A DNA stretch of 26,503 nucleotides from an uncultured Oscillibacter sp. (GTDB taxonomy: Bacteria; Bacillota_A; Clostridia; Oscillospirales; Oscillospiraceae), in the NCBI GenBank assembly GCA_951800675.1, contig CATOKC010000039.1, positions 1-26,503 of the forward strand, written 5' to 3'. Of the stretch, positions 7,245 to 15,274 are shown piece after piece (position 1 is the first letter of the stretch; every line of letters begins with the position of its first letter). The position numbers were made by a program, and so were the translations under genes. Below the pieces are notes generated by a model. That model did no database searches. It was not told the origin of the DNA and was given only the letters and a program-made list of their open reading frames with translations.

Positions 7245-7442
7245 TTTGATTTACCTCCATAAAGTGTGGCTTTCGCCAGATGTTCAGGAGGTACCCCGGT
7301 CGTCGCCGGTCCGGCTTTCCCATGGCCGGACGGGGCGCCTAGCGGACAGTACCTGGTGTGAGGGACGGGGCTTTGCGGGCGCTCCTGGGAAGGGAGCAAA
7401 GGAGCAAATGACACAAAAATGGCTGCATTCGCTTCTTAATGT
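7245..7442 (-). promoter_or_regulatory. Structured 5' leader of tnaA
   Basis: About 200 nt separate the expected start site near 7442 from the tnaA ATG. On the minus strand GTCCGGC and GCCGGAC form a 7-bp hairpin (about 7303-7330), which sits inside a larger fold: CCCC/GGGG and an outer AGGTAC/GTACCT pair. No T-run follows, so it is not an ordinary terminator. Two short ORFs occur, 7339-7428 (29 codons, no Trp) and one starting at 7323 (one Trp codon, running into tnaA out of frame). Neither has a good ribosome binding site or resembles TnaC. Confidence 0.45.
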
Positions 7443-7448
7443 GAGGTA

Positions 7449-7477
7449 ATTTTATCAGCACTCCTAAAAAATGTCAA
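7449..7477 (-). promoter_or_regulatory. Promoter of tnaA
   Basis: On the minus strand TTGACA (7477-7472), a 17-bp spacer and TAAAAT (7454-7449) form a strong vegetative promoter. It is divergent from the regulator promoter at 7586-7614 with about 110 bp between the -35 boxes. Confidence 0.82.
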
Positions 7478-7560
7478 TCCCTTTTGTGCGTTTTGTATGA
7501 ATCACTATTTTCCTGATATAATTTTTATGGAAAATATAAATAGCCCTTGAAAGGTTGATC

Positions 7561-7577
7561 TTTCTCACGATGAGAAA
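7561..7577. promoter_or_regulatory. Palindromic candidate operator upstream of the regulator promoter
   Basis: TTTCTCA-CGA-TGAGAAA is a perfect 7-bp inverted repeat with a 3-bp centre. It ends 8 bp upstream of the regulator's -35 box and lies between the two divergent promoters. It is a plausible binding site for the YheO-type regulator; there is no direct evidence for that. Confidence 0.45.
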
Positions 7578-7585
7578 AATTTTTT

Positions 7586-7614
7586 TTGACAGAGGTTCCT
7601 TTTCGGAATATAAT
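7586..7614 (+). promoter_or_regulatory. Consensus promoter of the YheO-type regulator gene
   Basis: TTGACA (7586-7591), exactly 17 bp, then TATAAT (7609-7614): a perfect consensus promoter. The expected start near 7621 leaves a leader of about 50 nt before the ATG at 7673. Confidence 0.88.
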
Positions 7615-7672
7615 ACTAAAATGAGGAAAAAAGAAAGAACGGATTCCCCCGCGGGAAGGAAAGGAGGCTCCT

Positions 7673-8347
7673 ATGCCGGATACCGCCAACGCCCTGCTGC
7701 GCCAGTACGTGAAGCTGACGGAATTTCTGGGCGCCGCCCTGGGCCCGGACTATGAGGTGGCCCTCCACGACCTGACGGACAAAAACCGCTCCATTATCGC
7801 CATCGCCAACGGCTACATCAGCGGCCGGGAAATCGGCGCGCCGCTGACCAACATGGCCCTGAGCGTCTTGAAGGACGAGAGCTATGAGTGGCAGGACTAC
7901 CGCCTGCACTACTCCGGCGTCTCCGCCGCCGGGAACGCCCTGCGCTCCAGCACCATGTTCATTAAGGAGGACGGGAAGCTCATCGGGATGCTCTGCATCA
8001 ACTTTGACGACAGCCGCTTTCAGAGCTTTGCCCAGCAGGTCCTGACCCTCTGCCACCCGAACCAGTTCGTTCAAGCCCTGGAACAGCCGCCGGAGGGCGA
8101 ACACGCCCCCCGGCCGGAGACCTTCCGCAACTCCACCGAGGCCGTGGCCCAGGACGCCATCGCCCACGAGCTGGAGCGCCTGGGGGTCCCGGCGAAACGG
8201 CTGACCTCCGAGGAGCGGCTGCTGATCATCGCCGCCCTGGAGGAGAGCGGGATTTTCCTGCTTAAGGGAGCCGTGAAGGATGTGGCCGCCGGGCTGGGCT
8301 GCTCACAGGCCAGCGTATACCGCTATCTGTCCAACATTCGAAAATAG
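7673..8347 (+). CDS. YheO/DauR-type transcriptional regulator (PAS-like plus HTH)
   Basis: A 224-residue regulator. Residues about 10-120 form a YheO-like PAS sensor domain (LGPDYEVALHDLTDKNRSII and GKLIGMLCINFD). Residues about 165-222 form the HTH_22-type domain: LTSEERLLIIAALEESGIF, then KGAVKDVAAGLGCSQASVYR with the helix-turn-helix. The best-known relative, DauR of Pseudomonas, responds to an amino acid and controls a divergent catabolic operon. Here the divergent gene is tnaA, so control of tryptophan breakdown is the natural inference; ligand and sign of control are unknown. The start follows AAGGAGG by 5 nt. Promoter at 7586-7614 and a candidate operator at 7561-7577. A hairpin follows the stop. 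Confidence 0.88.
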   Translation: MPDTANALLRQYVKLTEFLGAALGPDYEVALHDLTDKNRSIIAIANGYISGREIGAPLTNMALSVLKDESYEWQDYRLHYSGVSAAGNALRSSTMFIKEDGKLIGMLCINFDDSRFQSFAQQVLTLCHPNQFVQALEQPPEGEHAPRPETFRNSTEAVAQDAIAHELERLGVPAKRLTSEERLLIIAALEESGIFLLKGAVKDVAAGLGCSQASVYRYLSNIRK

Positions 8348-8357
8348 AAGCGCGCAA

Positions 8358-8383
8358 AACGCCCTCCCCTGAGGGAGGGCGTT
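8358..8383. terminator. Hairpin between convergent genes
   Basis: AACGCCCTCCC (8358-8368) pairs with GGGAGGGCGTT (8373-8383), an 11-bp perfect stem with a CTGA loop. The T-run is weak on the plus strand and is TTTT on the minus strand. It lies between the regulator stop and the convergent acetyltransferase stop and probably serves both. Confidence 0.7.
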
Positions 8384-8394
8384 CGATTATCCGC

Positions 8395-8868
8395 TCACCG
8401 CCGTTTTTCCATACGGACGCACCCCTCCTCATCGGGCGTCCCCGCGCCGTCTGAAAAGCGGTATCCCAATTTGAGGTAAAAATCCCGGGCCGTGATGGAG
8501 GAGTGAATCACCACCCGCTCCGCCCGGAGGAAATAGGCGTCCCCCTCCAGGGTCTCCATGATCTTTCGTCCCGCGCCGGTTCTCTGGTACTCCGGCAGGA
8601 CAAAAACCGTTACCAGAATACTCTCTGTCCCGCTGCCCATGTAGGGGGCGATTCCACCGCAGCCGACGGTCCGCTCCCCATGGCGGAGGACATACAGGTG
8701 CTCGTTTTCGGCCTGTTCCAGCAGGCGGCCGGGTGTATAGAGCTCCAGCATCTCTTGAATGATTGCGGGCGGGTAATCCGGGGCATTGCTGACCCGCAGG
8801 GCCTCCGCAATGACGGCGGAGGTTTCCTCCGCGTCTTGTCCTTGAAACCGCCTGACGTTGAACTCCAT
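8395..8868 (-). CDS. GNAT-family N-acetyltransferase
   Basis: A 157-residue single GNAT domain that would transfer an acetyl group from acetyl-CoA. The central strand ESILVTVFVLPEYQ leads into the pyrophosphate-binding loop QRTGAGRKIM (about residues 95-104), and the C-terminal SITARDFYLKLGYRF is the usual YxxxGF-like end. Substrate is not predictable. The start at 8868 follows GGGAGG by 8 nt, and a promoter lies at 8896-8924. It is convergent with the upstream regulator and divergent from the FapA-type gene; neither neighbour indicates a role. Confidence 0.88.
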   Translation of the reverse strand: MEFNVRRFQGQDAEETSAVIAEALRVSNAPDYPPAIIQEMLELYTPGRLLEQAENEHLYVLRHGERTVGCGGIAPYMGSGTESILVTVFVLPEYQRTGAGRKIMETLEGDAYFLRAERVVIHSSITARDFYLKLGYRFSDGAGTPDEEGCVRMEKRR

Positions 8869-8895
8869 AACCGCGCCTCCCGTCCATTTTTCTTC

Positions 8896-8924
8896 ATTAT
8901 AGCAGACGGCTTCCTCTGACGCAA
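8896..8924 (-). promoter_or_regulatory. Promoter of the GNAT gene
   Basis: On the minus strand TTGCGT (8924-8919), a 17-bp spacer and TATAAT (8901-8896). Expected start near 8889, about 20 nt before the start codon. Confidence 0.7.
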
Positions 8925-9012
8925 GGCTCTCTGTTTTTCCGGCCTTTGAAAATAATTATACGAAATCAGTAGAATATGATAATTGCCTCTTCCCAACGGA
9001 GCAAAAATTTAG

Positions 9013-9018
9013 TATAAT
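9013..9018 (+). promoter_or_regulatory. -10 box for the FapA/DUF342 gene
   Basis: TATAAT at 9013-9018 in an AT-rich stretch, with only a poor -35 (TTCCCA at 8990-8995, 17-bp spacing). Expected start near 9025, about 45 nt upstream of the coding region. Confidence 0.45.
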
Positions 9019-9070
9019 AATAAATTAGCATTGTAGTGCCGTTCAGCAGAGAGGAATCGAGGTGCCCAAT

Positions 9071-10825
9071 ATGTCATTCAAGGATAAACTATCATCCCTT
9101 CTGTTTGGCTCCAAAAAAGAGGAGCCGGTGGATGAGACGCTTCTCACAGAACAGGAGCATACGCCTCAAGAGGCCCAGACGATCCCGGAGGTCATCCCCG
9201 ACGACCCGACCCGGCTGGAAGTACCGGCGGACCACCCCATCCGCCAGCTCCACGAACTCCGCCAGAAAGAGGCCGGTGCGCTGCCGTATCCCCATCTTTG
9301 TATGGACGAGGACGGCGTGCTGCCGCCGGAGATGCTGGATAAAGAGAAAAACCGTCTGCAATCGTCTCTGAAAAGCGTCTGTGGCACCCGGCTGAAGGCG
9401 GCCAAGGGCCGGACCCGCGGCAAACACAGCAAGAAAAAAGCCGAGGAGGAAGCGGAAGCCGTAGAAGAAGAGCTGGTAATGGACGCCCGCCCCTGGTTCT
9501 ATCTCTCCTCCGATAAAATCTACGCTTGGATGCTGATTTTCCCTCCCGTGGGAAAGGGTGTGGACGTCACCCGCGATATGATTTACCAGGCCTTGACGGC
9601 CCAGGGAATTTCCTTCGGCCTGAATACAGCCCTTTTGGACCGGGCAGCCCGCGACCGTGACCGCTATTTCAATCTCTACCTGGTAGCGAAGGGGAAACAC
9701 GCCTTCGACGGGCGCAACGGCAACATTGTGGACTATTTTCCCCGGGCTATCCAGCGGGTGCTGGAGGTCAACGAGTTCGGCCAGGTAGACTACACCGCCC
9801 TGAACCTGATCTGCAACGTGGAGGAGGGGCAGGAAATCTGTCACCTCATCCGGCCCACTGAGGGCGAGCCGGGCCGGACGGTGACCAACCAGGAGGTCCC
9901 CGCCAAAAGCGGAAAGGCGGTGCCCCTTCCCAAGGGGCGGAACACCGAAATCACCGAGGACGGGGATACCCTCATCGCCTCCATGCCGGGCCATGTGGAA
10001 TTCAGCGGCTCCTCCTTCCAGGTTAAGCCGGTGCTGGACATTGACGGCGATGTGGATTTTTCCACCGGGAACATCAAATTTGTGGGAGACGTCAACATCA
10101 AAGGCGACGTGCTCAGCGGCTTCTCCGTCAAGGCCATGGGGAACATCTATGTAGGCGGCGTAGTAGAAGCCGGCAGCACCGTAGAGGCCGGAGGCGACCT
10201 GACGGTGGTCAAGGGAATCCTGGGGGACGGGACCACCGTCATCCGGGCAGGCCGGTGCATCTTTGCCAAGTATATTGAAAATGCCACCATCTTTGTCCGG
10301 GAAAATTTGCAGACGGACTGCATTGTCAACGGCAGAATCTACTGCGACGGCGAAGTGCTTATCCGCTCCGGCCGGGGAAACATTCTCGGCGGCCGGGTCT
10401 GGGCGGCCAAGCGAGTCAGCGCCAGCGCTATTGGCGCGAAGTCGGAAGTGAAAACCTCCATCGCTTTGGGGGGGATGCCCTGCGCCACCTTGGAAAAGGA
10501 CCTGGTACGCAAGAAGCTGGCAAGCCTGGCAACGGAGCTGGAGAAGCTGGACGCCCAGCTGGACAGCCCGGCCAAGACCAGCCTCATGGGCAAGCTGCGG
10601 ATGAAGATATCCGTGTCGGAGAACCGATTAAAGCAGCTTGAGGAAGAGCTGGACAAGGGCCGGGCGGAAATGAAAAACCAGAAAGAGCAGGACAGCGGCC
10701 GCATGGAGTGCGGCGTGGCCTACGCGGGAACGGAGATCAGCATTGGAGACGAATTTCTTCGCCTGCGGCAGGAGACCCACCAGTGCGTGGCAAAGCTGCT
10801 GTGTGACGAGATTGTGTTGATGTGA
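9071..10825 (+). CDS. FapA family (DUF342) protein
   Basis: A 584-residue protein from the ATG at 9071 (GAGG 8 nt upstream). A GTG at 9062 preceded by AGAGAGGA is an equally possible start adding three residues. Residues 1-110 are acidic and unstructured-looking, then a highly charged Lys/Glu segment (about 110-135), an N-terminal FapA-type domain, and a long right-handed beta-helix domain rich in repeated G-D/V patterns (KFVGDVNIKGDVLSGFSVKA, GGVVEAGSTVEAGGDLTVVK). A coiled coil near residues 485-545 closes the protein. FapA proteins are linked to flagellar assembly or polar signalling in some bacteria but have no defined reaction. It faces the FIST/chemoreceptor pair across a shared terminator. 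Confidence 0.87.
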   Translation: MSFKDKLSSLLFGSKKEEPVDETLLTEQEHTPQEAQTIPEVIPDDPTRLEVPADHPIRQLHELRQKEAGALPYPHLCMDEDGVLPPEMLDKEKNRLQSSLKSVCGTRLKAAKGRTRGKHSKKKAEEEAEAVEEELVMDARPWFYLSSDKIYAWMLIFPPVGKGVDVTRDMIYQALTAQGISFGLNTALLDRAARDRDRYFNLYLVAKGKHAFDGRNGNIVDYFPRAIQRVLEVNEFGQVDYTALNLICNVEEGQEICHLIRPTEGEPGRTVTNQEVPAKSGKAVPLPKGRNTEITEDGDTLIASMPGHVEFSGSSFQVKPVLDIDGDVDFSTGNIKFVGDVNIKGDVLSGFSVKAMGNIYVGGVVEAGSTVEAGGDLTVVKGILGDGTTVIRAGRCIFAKYIENATIFVRENLQTDCIVNGRIYCDGEVLIRSGRGNILGGRVWAAKRVSASAIGAKSEVKTSIALGGMPCATLEKDLVRKKLASLATELEKLDAQLDSPAKTSLMGKLRMKISVSENRLKQLEEELDKGRAEMKNQKEQDSGRMECGVAYAGTEISIGDEFLRLRQETHQCVAKLLCDEIVLM

Positions 10826-10845
10826 CATTCTAATAGACAAAAAGG

Positions 10846-10882
10846 AAACAGGCGGTGGATGCTTCACGTCCGCCGCCTGTTT
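10846..10882. terminator. Bidirectional terminator between FapA and chemoreceptor-like genes
   Basis: AAACAGGCGG (10846-10855) pairs with CCGCCTGTTT (10873-10882), extended by GGA/TCC inside the arm. On the plus strand GTTCATTCATTTT follows. It lies between the two convergent stop codons (10825 and 10889). Confidence 0.75.
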
Positions 10883-10888
10883 GTTCAT

Positions 10889-11845
10889 TCATTTTCTGGA
10901 GGAGTCTCCCGCCTCCAGGCCCTTGACAAAGGGTGGCATCTGGGAGATCATGTTGTCCATATCCTCAAACATGGCGCTCTTGGTGGTGCCCAGGCGGCTG
11001 GCTTGGTCAATGTGCTTGACGACCTCTTGGTACTGGCCCTTGATTCCGTCGAAGAACTGGCAGAGCACCGCCAGCTCCTGCTGAGACACCTGAATCACTC
11101 CGGAAATTTCCGTCTGCACAGCGGTCGCCCCCTCGGCGGTGGCCGTGATCTTCCGAAAACTCTCGTCGGTCTGGCCCACAACCCCTACGCCCTGGTTCAG
11201 CGTCTCCTGGGAGGACTGGATGCTGCTGCTGAGCTCTCCCGCCCGAGTTTCCACGTCGCACACGCCGGAGTCCACCTCGCCGGCCAGCTGCTTGATCTCC
11301 TTGGCCAACTCCTTCACCTGGGCGGCCACCACGGCGAAGCCCCGGCCCTCTACCCCGGCCCGGGCCGCCTCGATGGAGGCGTTGATGGCCAGGATGTTAG
11401 TCTGGTCCGCGATGGAGACGATCTTCCCCATGCATTGCTGAATACCCCGGATGGCGGATTGGAGATTTTCGAAAATGCCCGCCATCTCGTCATAGGACTC
11501 CTGGATTTTAATGGAGGTGTTTTTCAGCTCCTCCATCAGCCCCTCCGCCTCAGAGACCGTATCGCCGATCTCCTTCCGGACATGGGCAAACTCCCCTGCT
11601 GCGTCGTCGATGTTGGCGAAGGACTGGCCCAGTTCCTGAAGCTTCTCCTGGAAGTGGTCCGCCTCGTTCAGCACGCCGGAGAAGGTGCTCCCCACCAGGC
11701 TCAGCTCCGAGAGGGAGGCAACCTCCTTTTTCACCAACTCCTTCTGATATTCCCTCAAGCTCTCCGCCACGTGGAGGATCGGGTAGAGGCTCCTCTCCTT
11801 CTGAGGATGGGCCGGCTCCCGCTGGTTCTTTCCCGCAAATAACAT
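10889..11845 (-). CDS. Soluble methyl-accepting chemotaxis-like signalling protein
   Basis: A 318-residue protein with no membrane segment. It is almost wholly alpha-helical coiled coil with an MCP signalling hairpin tip, [20 protein letters not shown] then RGFAVVAA, at about residues 147-174. Canonical receptors continue VVAxEVRxLA; here it is [10 protein letters not shown], with Gln for the usual Glu. There is no sensor domain of its own and no HAMP domain, so it probably takes its input from the FIST protein encoded just upstream. The start at 11845 ([11 protein letters not shown]) follows GGGGGAG by 6 nt; a TTG seven codons upstream lacks such a site. The gap to the FIST stop codon is 13 nt, indicating translational coupling. 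No che or flagellar gene is in the window. Confidence 0.87.
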   Translation of the reverse strand: MLFAGKNQREPAHPQKERSLYPILHVAESLREYQKELVKKEVASLSELSLVGSTFSGVLNEADHFQEKLQELGQSFANIDDAAGEFAHVRKEIGDTVSEAEGLMEELKNTSIKIQESYDEMAGIFENLQSAIRGIQQCMGKIVSIADQTNILAINASIEAARAGVEGRGFAVVAAQVKELAKEIKQLAGEVDSGVCDVETRAGELSSSIQSSQETLNQGVGVVGQTDESFRKITATAEGATAVQTEISGVIQVSQQELAVLCQFFDGIKGQYQEVVKHIDQASRLGTTKSAMFEDMDNMISQMPPFVKGLEAGDSSRK

Positions 11846-11858
11846 CCCGAACTCCCCC

Positions 11859-12914
11859 TTACTCAAAGACCGCGCAGGTCATGGACTGATTGACAAACCG
11901 GTTGTTGTAGTGCTCTCCATAGCCCACAAAGCCGGCGTGGCAGCCCAGGGCCCCCATCTCCCGGAGATAGGTCTGCATATAGCCCCGCTCGGAGAACAGC
12001 TTATAGCGGAACAGGCAGTTTACGGAAAAGACCGCCGAGCGCCGGGGAAACTCCCGCTGAATCTGCTGGATCGTGTTCCGGGTAATGGCCTGATAATCCC
12101 CCAGCTCCAGGAGGATCAGCACGTCGGAGTCGTTGACCTGCCGGAAGCAGGCCAGCGCGTTTCCGTTGACCTCCTTGATGGAGATAATGCAGGTATCGTC
12201 CCCGTTGATTTTGCCAAAGGGGTTCTGGAAGGTCCGGGTCAAAATCTCCTCGTCCGTCACGTGGAGGATGCTCTTATAGACCTGTTTGGCGGGTTTTCCG
12301 TTCAGGGAACCGAGTATGTAGTTGGCCCGGTCCGTATCGGAGGCGATGAAGCGATAGTTCCCCAGCTGGTGGTAAATATTTTCCTTATAGGTCTTTACCC
12401 GGCCGCCCCGGTTCCGCACCAGGCCGTAGGCCACGGCGTCGGCATACACCCGGCCGTTGGCGGAAACCCGGCCCTCGGCTCCGGTGCCCCCCACCAGGGG
12501 AACGCCCCGCCTGTGGAGGACGGTATTTATCGTGGTCAGCACGCAGGCGTCGTTGCCGGCGCAGAAGTCGATACACACGGTATCGCCACCGGAGCCGCCC
12601 ACCGCCCGCATATCCCGTTCCATTCGCTGGATGTACTTCACCGGCATGGTGGAAACATCCTCCAAGACGTTTGCGGCAGCCGTAACACCGTCGGTAAAGG
12701 CGATGACGCCCACTCCGTTTTCCACGATGCCGATCTGGTAGCACATTCCGACGCAGCCGATGCTGGGAACGCCGGGAAAGCGCTGCTCCAGGGCCTTGAC
12801 ATGGGCCTCGAACTGGTCGTTGTTGGACAACAGCATGATAAACTCAGGATTGCGGAGTCCGTTTAGAGCCTCGTCCAGGTTTCCCCGCTGGCTCATCCCA
12901 TAAAATTGCTTCAT
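11859..12914 (-). CDS. FIST-domain sensory protein
   Basis: A 351-residue FIST protein. The N-terminal FIST domain spans about residues 20-185 ([44 protein letters not shown]); the FIST_C domain follows (about 205-345), ending with [20 protein letters not shown] and [15 protein letters not shown], close to the usual G-x-x-G-F-x-x-Y-GE motif. FIST domains are intracellular small-molecule sensors, often fused to or encoded beside signalling domains; ligands are mostly unknown. There is no signal peptide or membrane segment, so it is cytosolic. It is the first gene of a two-gene operon with the soluble MCP. The start follows AGGAGG by 11 nt, and a perfect consensus promoter lies at 12953-12981. 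Confidence 0.9.
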   Translation of the reverse strand: MKQFYGMSQRGNLDEALNGLRNPEFIMLLSNNDQFEAHVKALEQRFPGVPSIGCVGMCYQIGIVENGVGVIAFTDGVTAAANVLEDVSTMPVKYIQRMERDMRAVGGSGGDTVCIDFCAGNDACVLTTINTVLHRRGVPLVGGTGAEGRVSANGRVYADAVAYGLVRNRGGRVKTYKENIYHQLGNYRFIASDTDRANYILGSLNGKPAKQVYKSILHVTDEEILTRTFQNPFGKINGDDTCIISIKEVNGNALACFRQVNDSDVLILLELGDYQAITRNTIQQIQREFPRRSAVFSVNCLFRYKLFSERGYMQTYLREMGALGCHAGFVGYGEHYNNRFVNQSMTCAVFE

Positions 12915-12952
12915 GACACGGTGTACCTCCTGCCATAATTTACAGAGACTTT

Positions 12953-12981
12953 ATTATATCGAAAAGTTTTCACCATGTCAA
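12953..12981 (-). promoter_or_regulatory. Consensus promoter of the FIST/MCP operon
   Basis: On the minus strand TTGACA (12981-12976), exactly 17 bp, then TATAAT (12958-12953). Expected start near 12946, about 30 nt before the FIST start codon. Confidence 0.88.
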
Positions 12982-13102
12982 TAACCACCGGCGAAAAGGG
13001 GGGAGGACCGGGAGGGGAGTGTCTGCCTGTTAGCAAAGGGCGGTGCGTGTAGGAGGCGGGCTCTATCCCGTCCCCTCCCCCTACGAATGGGACGCGCCCC
13101 GG

Positions 13103-13162
13103 AAAAGAGACAAACAAGGCGGCCTCATGGAATCCGGCGCGAGGCCGGTCCACGAGGCCGCC
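13103..13162 (-). terminator. Terminator of the BMP-type ABC operon
   Basis: On the minus strand GGCGGCCTC (13162-13154) pairs with GAGGCCGCC (13126-13118), with a smaller CCGG/CCGG pair inside the loop. TTGTTTGTCTCTTTT follows. It lies 30 nt after the stop codon of the last permease gene. Confidence 0.8.
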
Positions 13163-13191
13163 GTTGATGGAGCATCCAGCGCAGAGCAATC

Positions 13192-14187
13192 TCACCGATC
13201 CTCTCGGAAATAGGCCAGCCCCAGACTGGCGGGGGGCTGCTTCTCCTTGTTGTTGCGCATGCTGGAGGCAATCAGCACAATCACCGTCACCACATAGGGC
13301 AAAATCTTGTAGAGCTGGGTGGGCACAAAGGGCAGCACCAGCCGCAGGTACAAAATCATCAGCGCGCCGAAGAGCACCGAGCCCCAGATGGCGGACAGGG
13401 GCCGCCACATGCAGAAGATCACCAGGGCCACCGCCAGCCAGCCCACGCCGCTGAGCCCCTCGTGGTTCCACACGCACCCGGCGATGGTCATGATGTATAC
13501 CATGCCACCCACAGCGGAGATCCCGCCGCCGATGACGGTAGCCAGATACTTGTACCGCTCCACGGCGATGCCCGCCGCGTCCGCCGTGGCCGGGGACTCG
13601 CCCACCGAGCGGAGATACAGCCCCGCCCGGGTGCGGTTCAGGAAGAAGAACATTCCGGCGGCCAGAATGAGCCCCAGGTAGAAAAACACGCTGTTGCCGA
13701 AAAGTATGCCGCCCACCACGGGGATTTTTTGCAGAAACGCCGGGAAGGGAGAATTCTGGAAGAAGCCCTTCAGCGTATTGCCGATGGCAATATAGCCGTT
13801 CTCCTGGACCCGCATGTACTCGCCGATAAACTGGCCCACGCCGGTGCCGAAGATGGACAGGGCCAGGCCGGTGACGTTCTGGTTGGCCCGGAGGGTGATG
13901 GTGAGGAAGCTGAAAATCAGAGAGGCCAGGGCCCCCGCCAGGAAGGCGCACAGGATGCCGATGCCCACGGCCGCAAAGCCGCTGGCCCCGGCTCCCGCCG
14001 CCTTCTCGTAGTAGAACACGCCCCCCAGGCCCAGGGCGCCGCCCATGAACATGATGCCCTCCACGCCCAGGTTCAGGCTGCCGGACTTCTCCGTCAGAAT
14101 CTCCCCCAGGGTGCCGAAGAGCAGCGGCGTGCCGTAGGTGATGGCGGCGATGATAAGGGCCAGGAACAAGCTCAGAACGTTACCCAT
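13192..14187 (-). CDS. BMP-system ABC transporter permease 2
   Basis: A 331-residue polytopic protein of the BPD_transp_2 family with about 8-10 membrane segments. Typical motifs are GTLGEILTEKSGSLNLGVEG (about residues 26-45), ANQNVTGLALSIFG and RSVGESPATADAAGI, the last being the cytoplasmic coupling region that contacts the ATPase. It resembles NupQ of Bacillus subtilis (guanosine importer) in family and gene order. It is the last gene of the operon; its ATG overlaps the preceding permease stop by 8 bp (14180-14187), which suggests translational coupling. Substrate is probably a nucleoside or related small molecule, by family only. Confidence 0.9.
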   Translation of the reverse strand: MGNVLSLFLALIIAAITYGTPLLFGTLGEILTEKSGSLNLGVEGIMFMGGALGLGGVFYYEKAAGAGASGFAAVGIGILCAFLAGALASLIFSFLTITLRANQNVTGLALSIFGTGVGQFIGEYMRVQENGYIAIGNTLKGFFQNSPFPAFLQKIPVVGGILFGNSVFFYLGLILAAGMFFFLNRTRAGLYLRSVGESPATADAAGIAVERYKYLATVIGGGISAVGGMVYIMTIAGCVWNHEGLSGVGWLAVALVIFCMWRPLSAIWGSVLFGALMILYLRLVLPFVPTQLYKILPYVVTVIVLIASSMRNNKEKQPPASLGLAYFREDR

Positions 14188-15274
14188 GCCGCACCTCCTT
14201 CCTCCCCGCGCCGCGGAAAATCAGCTTGTAGTTGATGAAGAACTCACAGCCCAGCATGCAGAACAGCAGGATGCCGGTGATGATGTCGGAGATGGAGGTG
14301 GGCACCGCCATGCGGGTCTGAAGGGTCTCGGCCCCCTTGCTCAAAACCGCCAGCAGGCCGGAGATGCCCACCATGGCGAAAGCGTTGAGCTGGCTGAGCC
14401 AGGCCACGGTGATGGAGGTGAAGCCCACGCCTCCGGCCACGCCGTCGTACAGCGTGTTGTTGGCCCCGGAGGCCACGATAAACCCGACGATGCCGCTGAT
14501 GGCCCCGGAGAGGAACATGGTCCGCATCATCACCCGGCCCACGTTCATGCCGGCGTACCGGGCGGTGTTGACGCTGTCGCCAATGACCGCGATTTCGTAT
14601 CCGTGTTTTGTGTGGTTCATGTAGATGTGCATGAAAACCACCAGAACCAGCACGATGATCCAGCCGCAGTGGACCCCCAGCACCCGGGGGAGGCAGGCGG
14701 CCTCGTCAAACTGGGGAATGATCTGGGAGCCCTTCCGGCCCTCCCAGGGCCCGCCTTGGAGCCAGCGGACCACGCCGATGATGATATAGTTCATCATCAG
14801 GGTGAAGAGAGTCTCGTTGGTGTTCCACTTGGCCTTGAAAAAGGCGGGGATCAGGGCCCAGAGGCCCCCGGCCAGCGCGCCCGCCAGCCCCATCACCAGC
14901 AGCAGCACGGGGGAGGGCAGGCGGTTTGCCCAGAAGAGGGCGAAGTAGCTGGCGGCGATGGCTCCGGCGGTGATCTGGCCCTCCGCGCCGATGTTCCAAA
15001 AGCGCATCTTGAAGCAGGGGGCGATGGCCAGGGCGCAGCCAAGCAGGGGGACGGCGATCTTCACCGTCTGGCGGATGGCGCTTTTCTTTCCCAGAGCGCC
15101 GGAAATCATGGTGCCGTAGGCGGTGACGGGGTTGGCCCCCGCTAGGGCCATCACCAAGGCCCCCAGCAGCAGGGCGAAGAGGATGGACCCACACCGGACG
15201 CACCAGACCTTCCAGCCCTCCATGCCGTCCCGCTTGGCAAGGCGGATGAGGGGAATCTTCTTCTCGTGGCTCAT
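14180..15274 (-). CDS. BMP-system ABC transporter permease 1
   Basis: A 364-residue polytopic permease of the BPD_transp_2 family, corresponding to NupP by order. Motifs include MRFWNIGAEGQITAGAIAAS (about residue 90-110), NETLFTLMMNYI and the coupling segment YEIAVIGDSVNTARYAGMNV. The ATG at 15274 overlaps the ATPase stop codon as ATGA, and GGAAAGGAGG lies in the ATPase 3' end. Upstream in-frame codons were rejected because they overlap the ATPase coding sequence. It would form the membrane channel together with the following permease. Confidence 0.9.
   Translation of the reverse strand: MSHEKKIPLIRLAKRDGMEGWKVWCVRCGSILFALLLGALVMALAGANPVTAYGTMISGALGKKSAIRQTVKIAVPLLGCALAIAPCFKMRFWNIGAEGQITAGAIAASYFALFWANRLPSPVLLLVMGLAGALAGGLWALIPAFFKAKWNTNETLFTLMMNYIIIGVVRWLQGGPWEGRKGSQIIPQFDEAACLPRVLGVHCGWIIVLVLVVFMHIYMNHTKHGYEIAVIGDSVNTARYAGMNVGRVMMRTMFLSGAISGIVGFIVASGANNTLYDGVAGGVGFTSITVAWLSQLNAFAMVGISGLLAVLSKGAETLQTRMAVPTSISDIITGILLFCMLGCEFFINYKLIFRGAGRKEVRHG

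Noticed and set aside
5625..7262. 545-codon plus-strand frame opposite tnaA
   Set aside because: Antisense shadow of a well-conserved tryptophanase; no ribosome binding site and no recognisable domain.
7323..7428. TnaC-like leader peptide for tnaA
   Set aside because: The ORF at 7339-7428 has no Trp codon and a poor ribosome binding site; the one from 7323 has a Trp but overlaps tnaA out of frame and lacks the spaced Trp and Pro pattern of TnaC.
12911..13951. 346-codon minus-strand frame upstream of the FIST gene
   Set aside because: It is an alternate frame of the permease gene running through the operon terminator and the FIST promoter.
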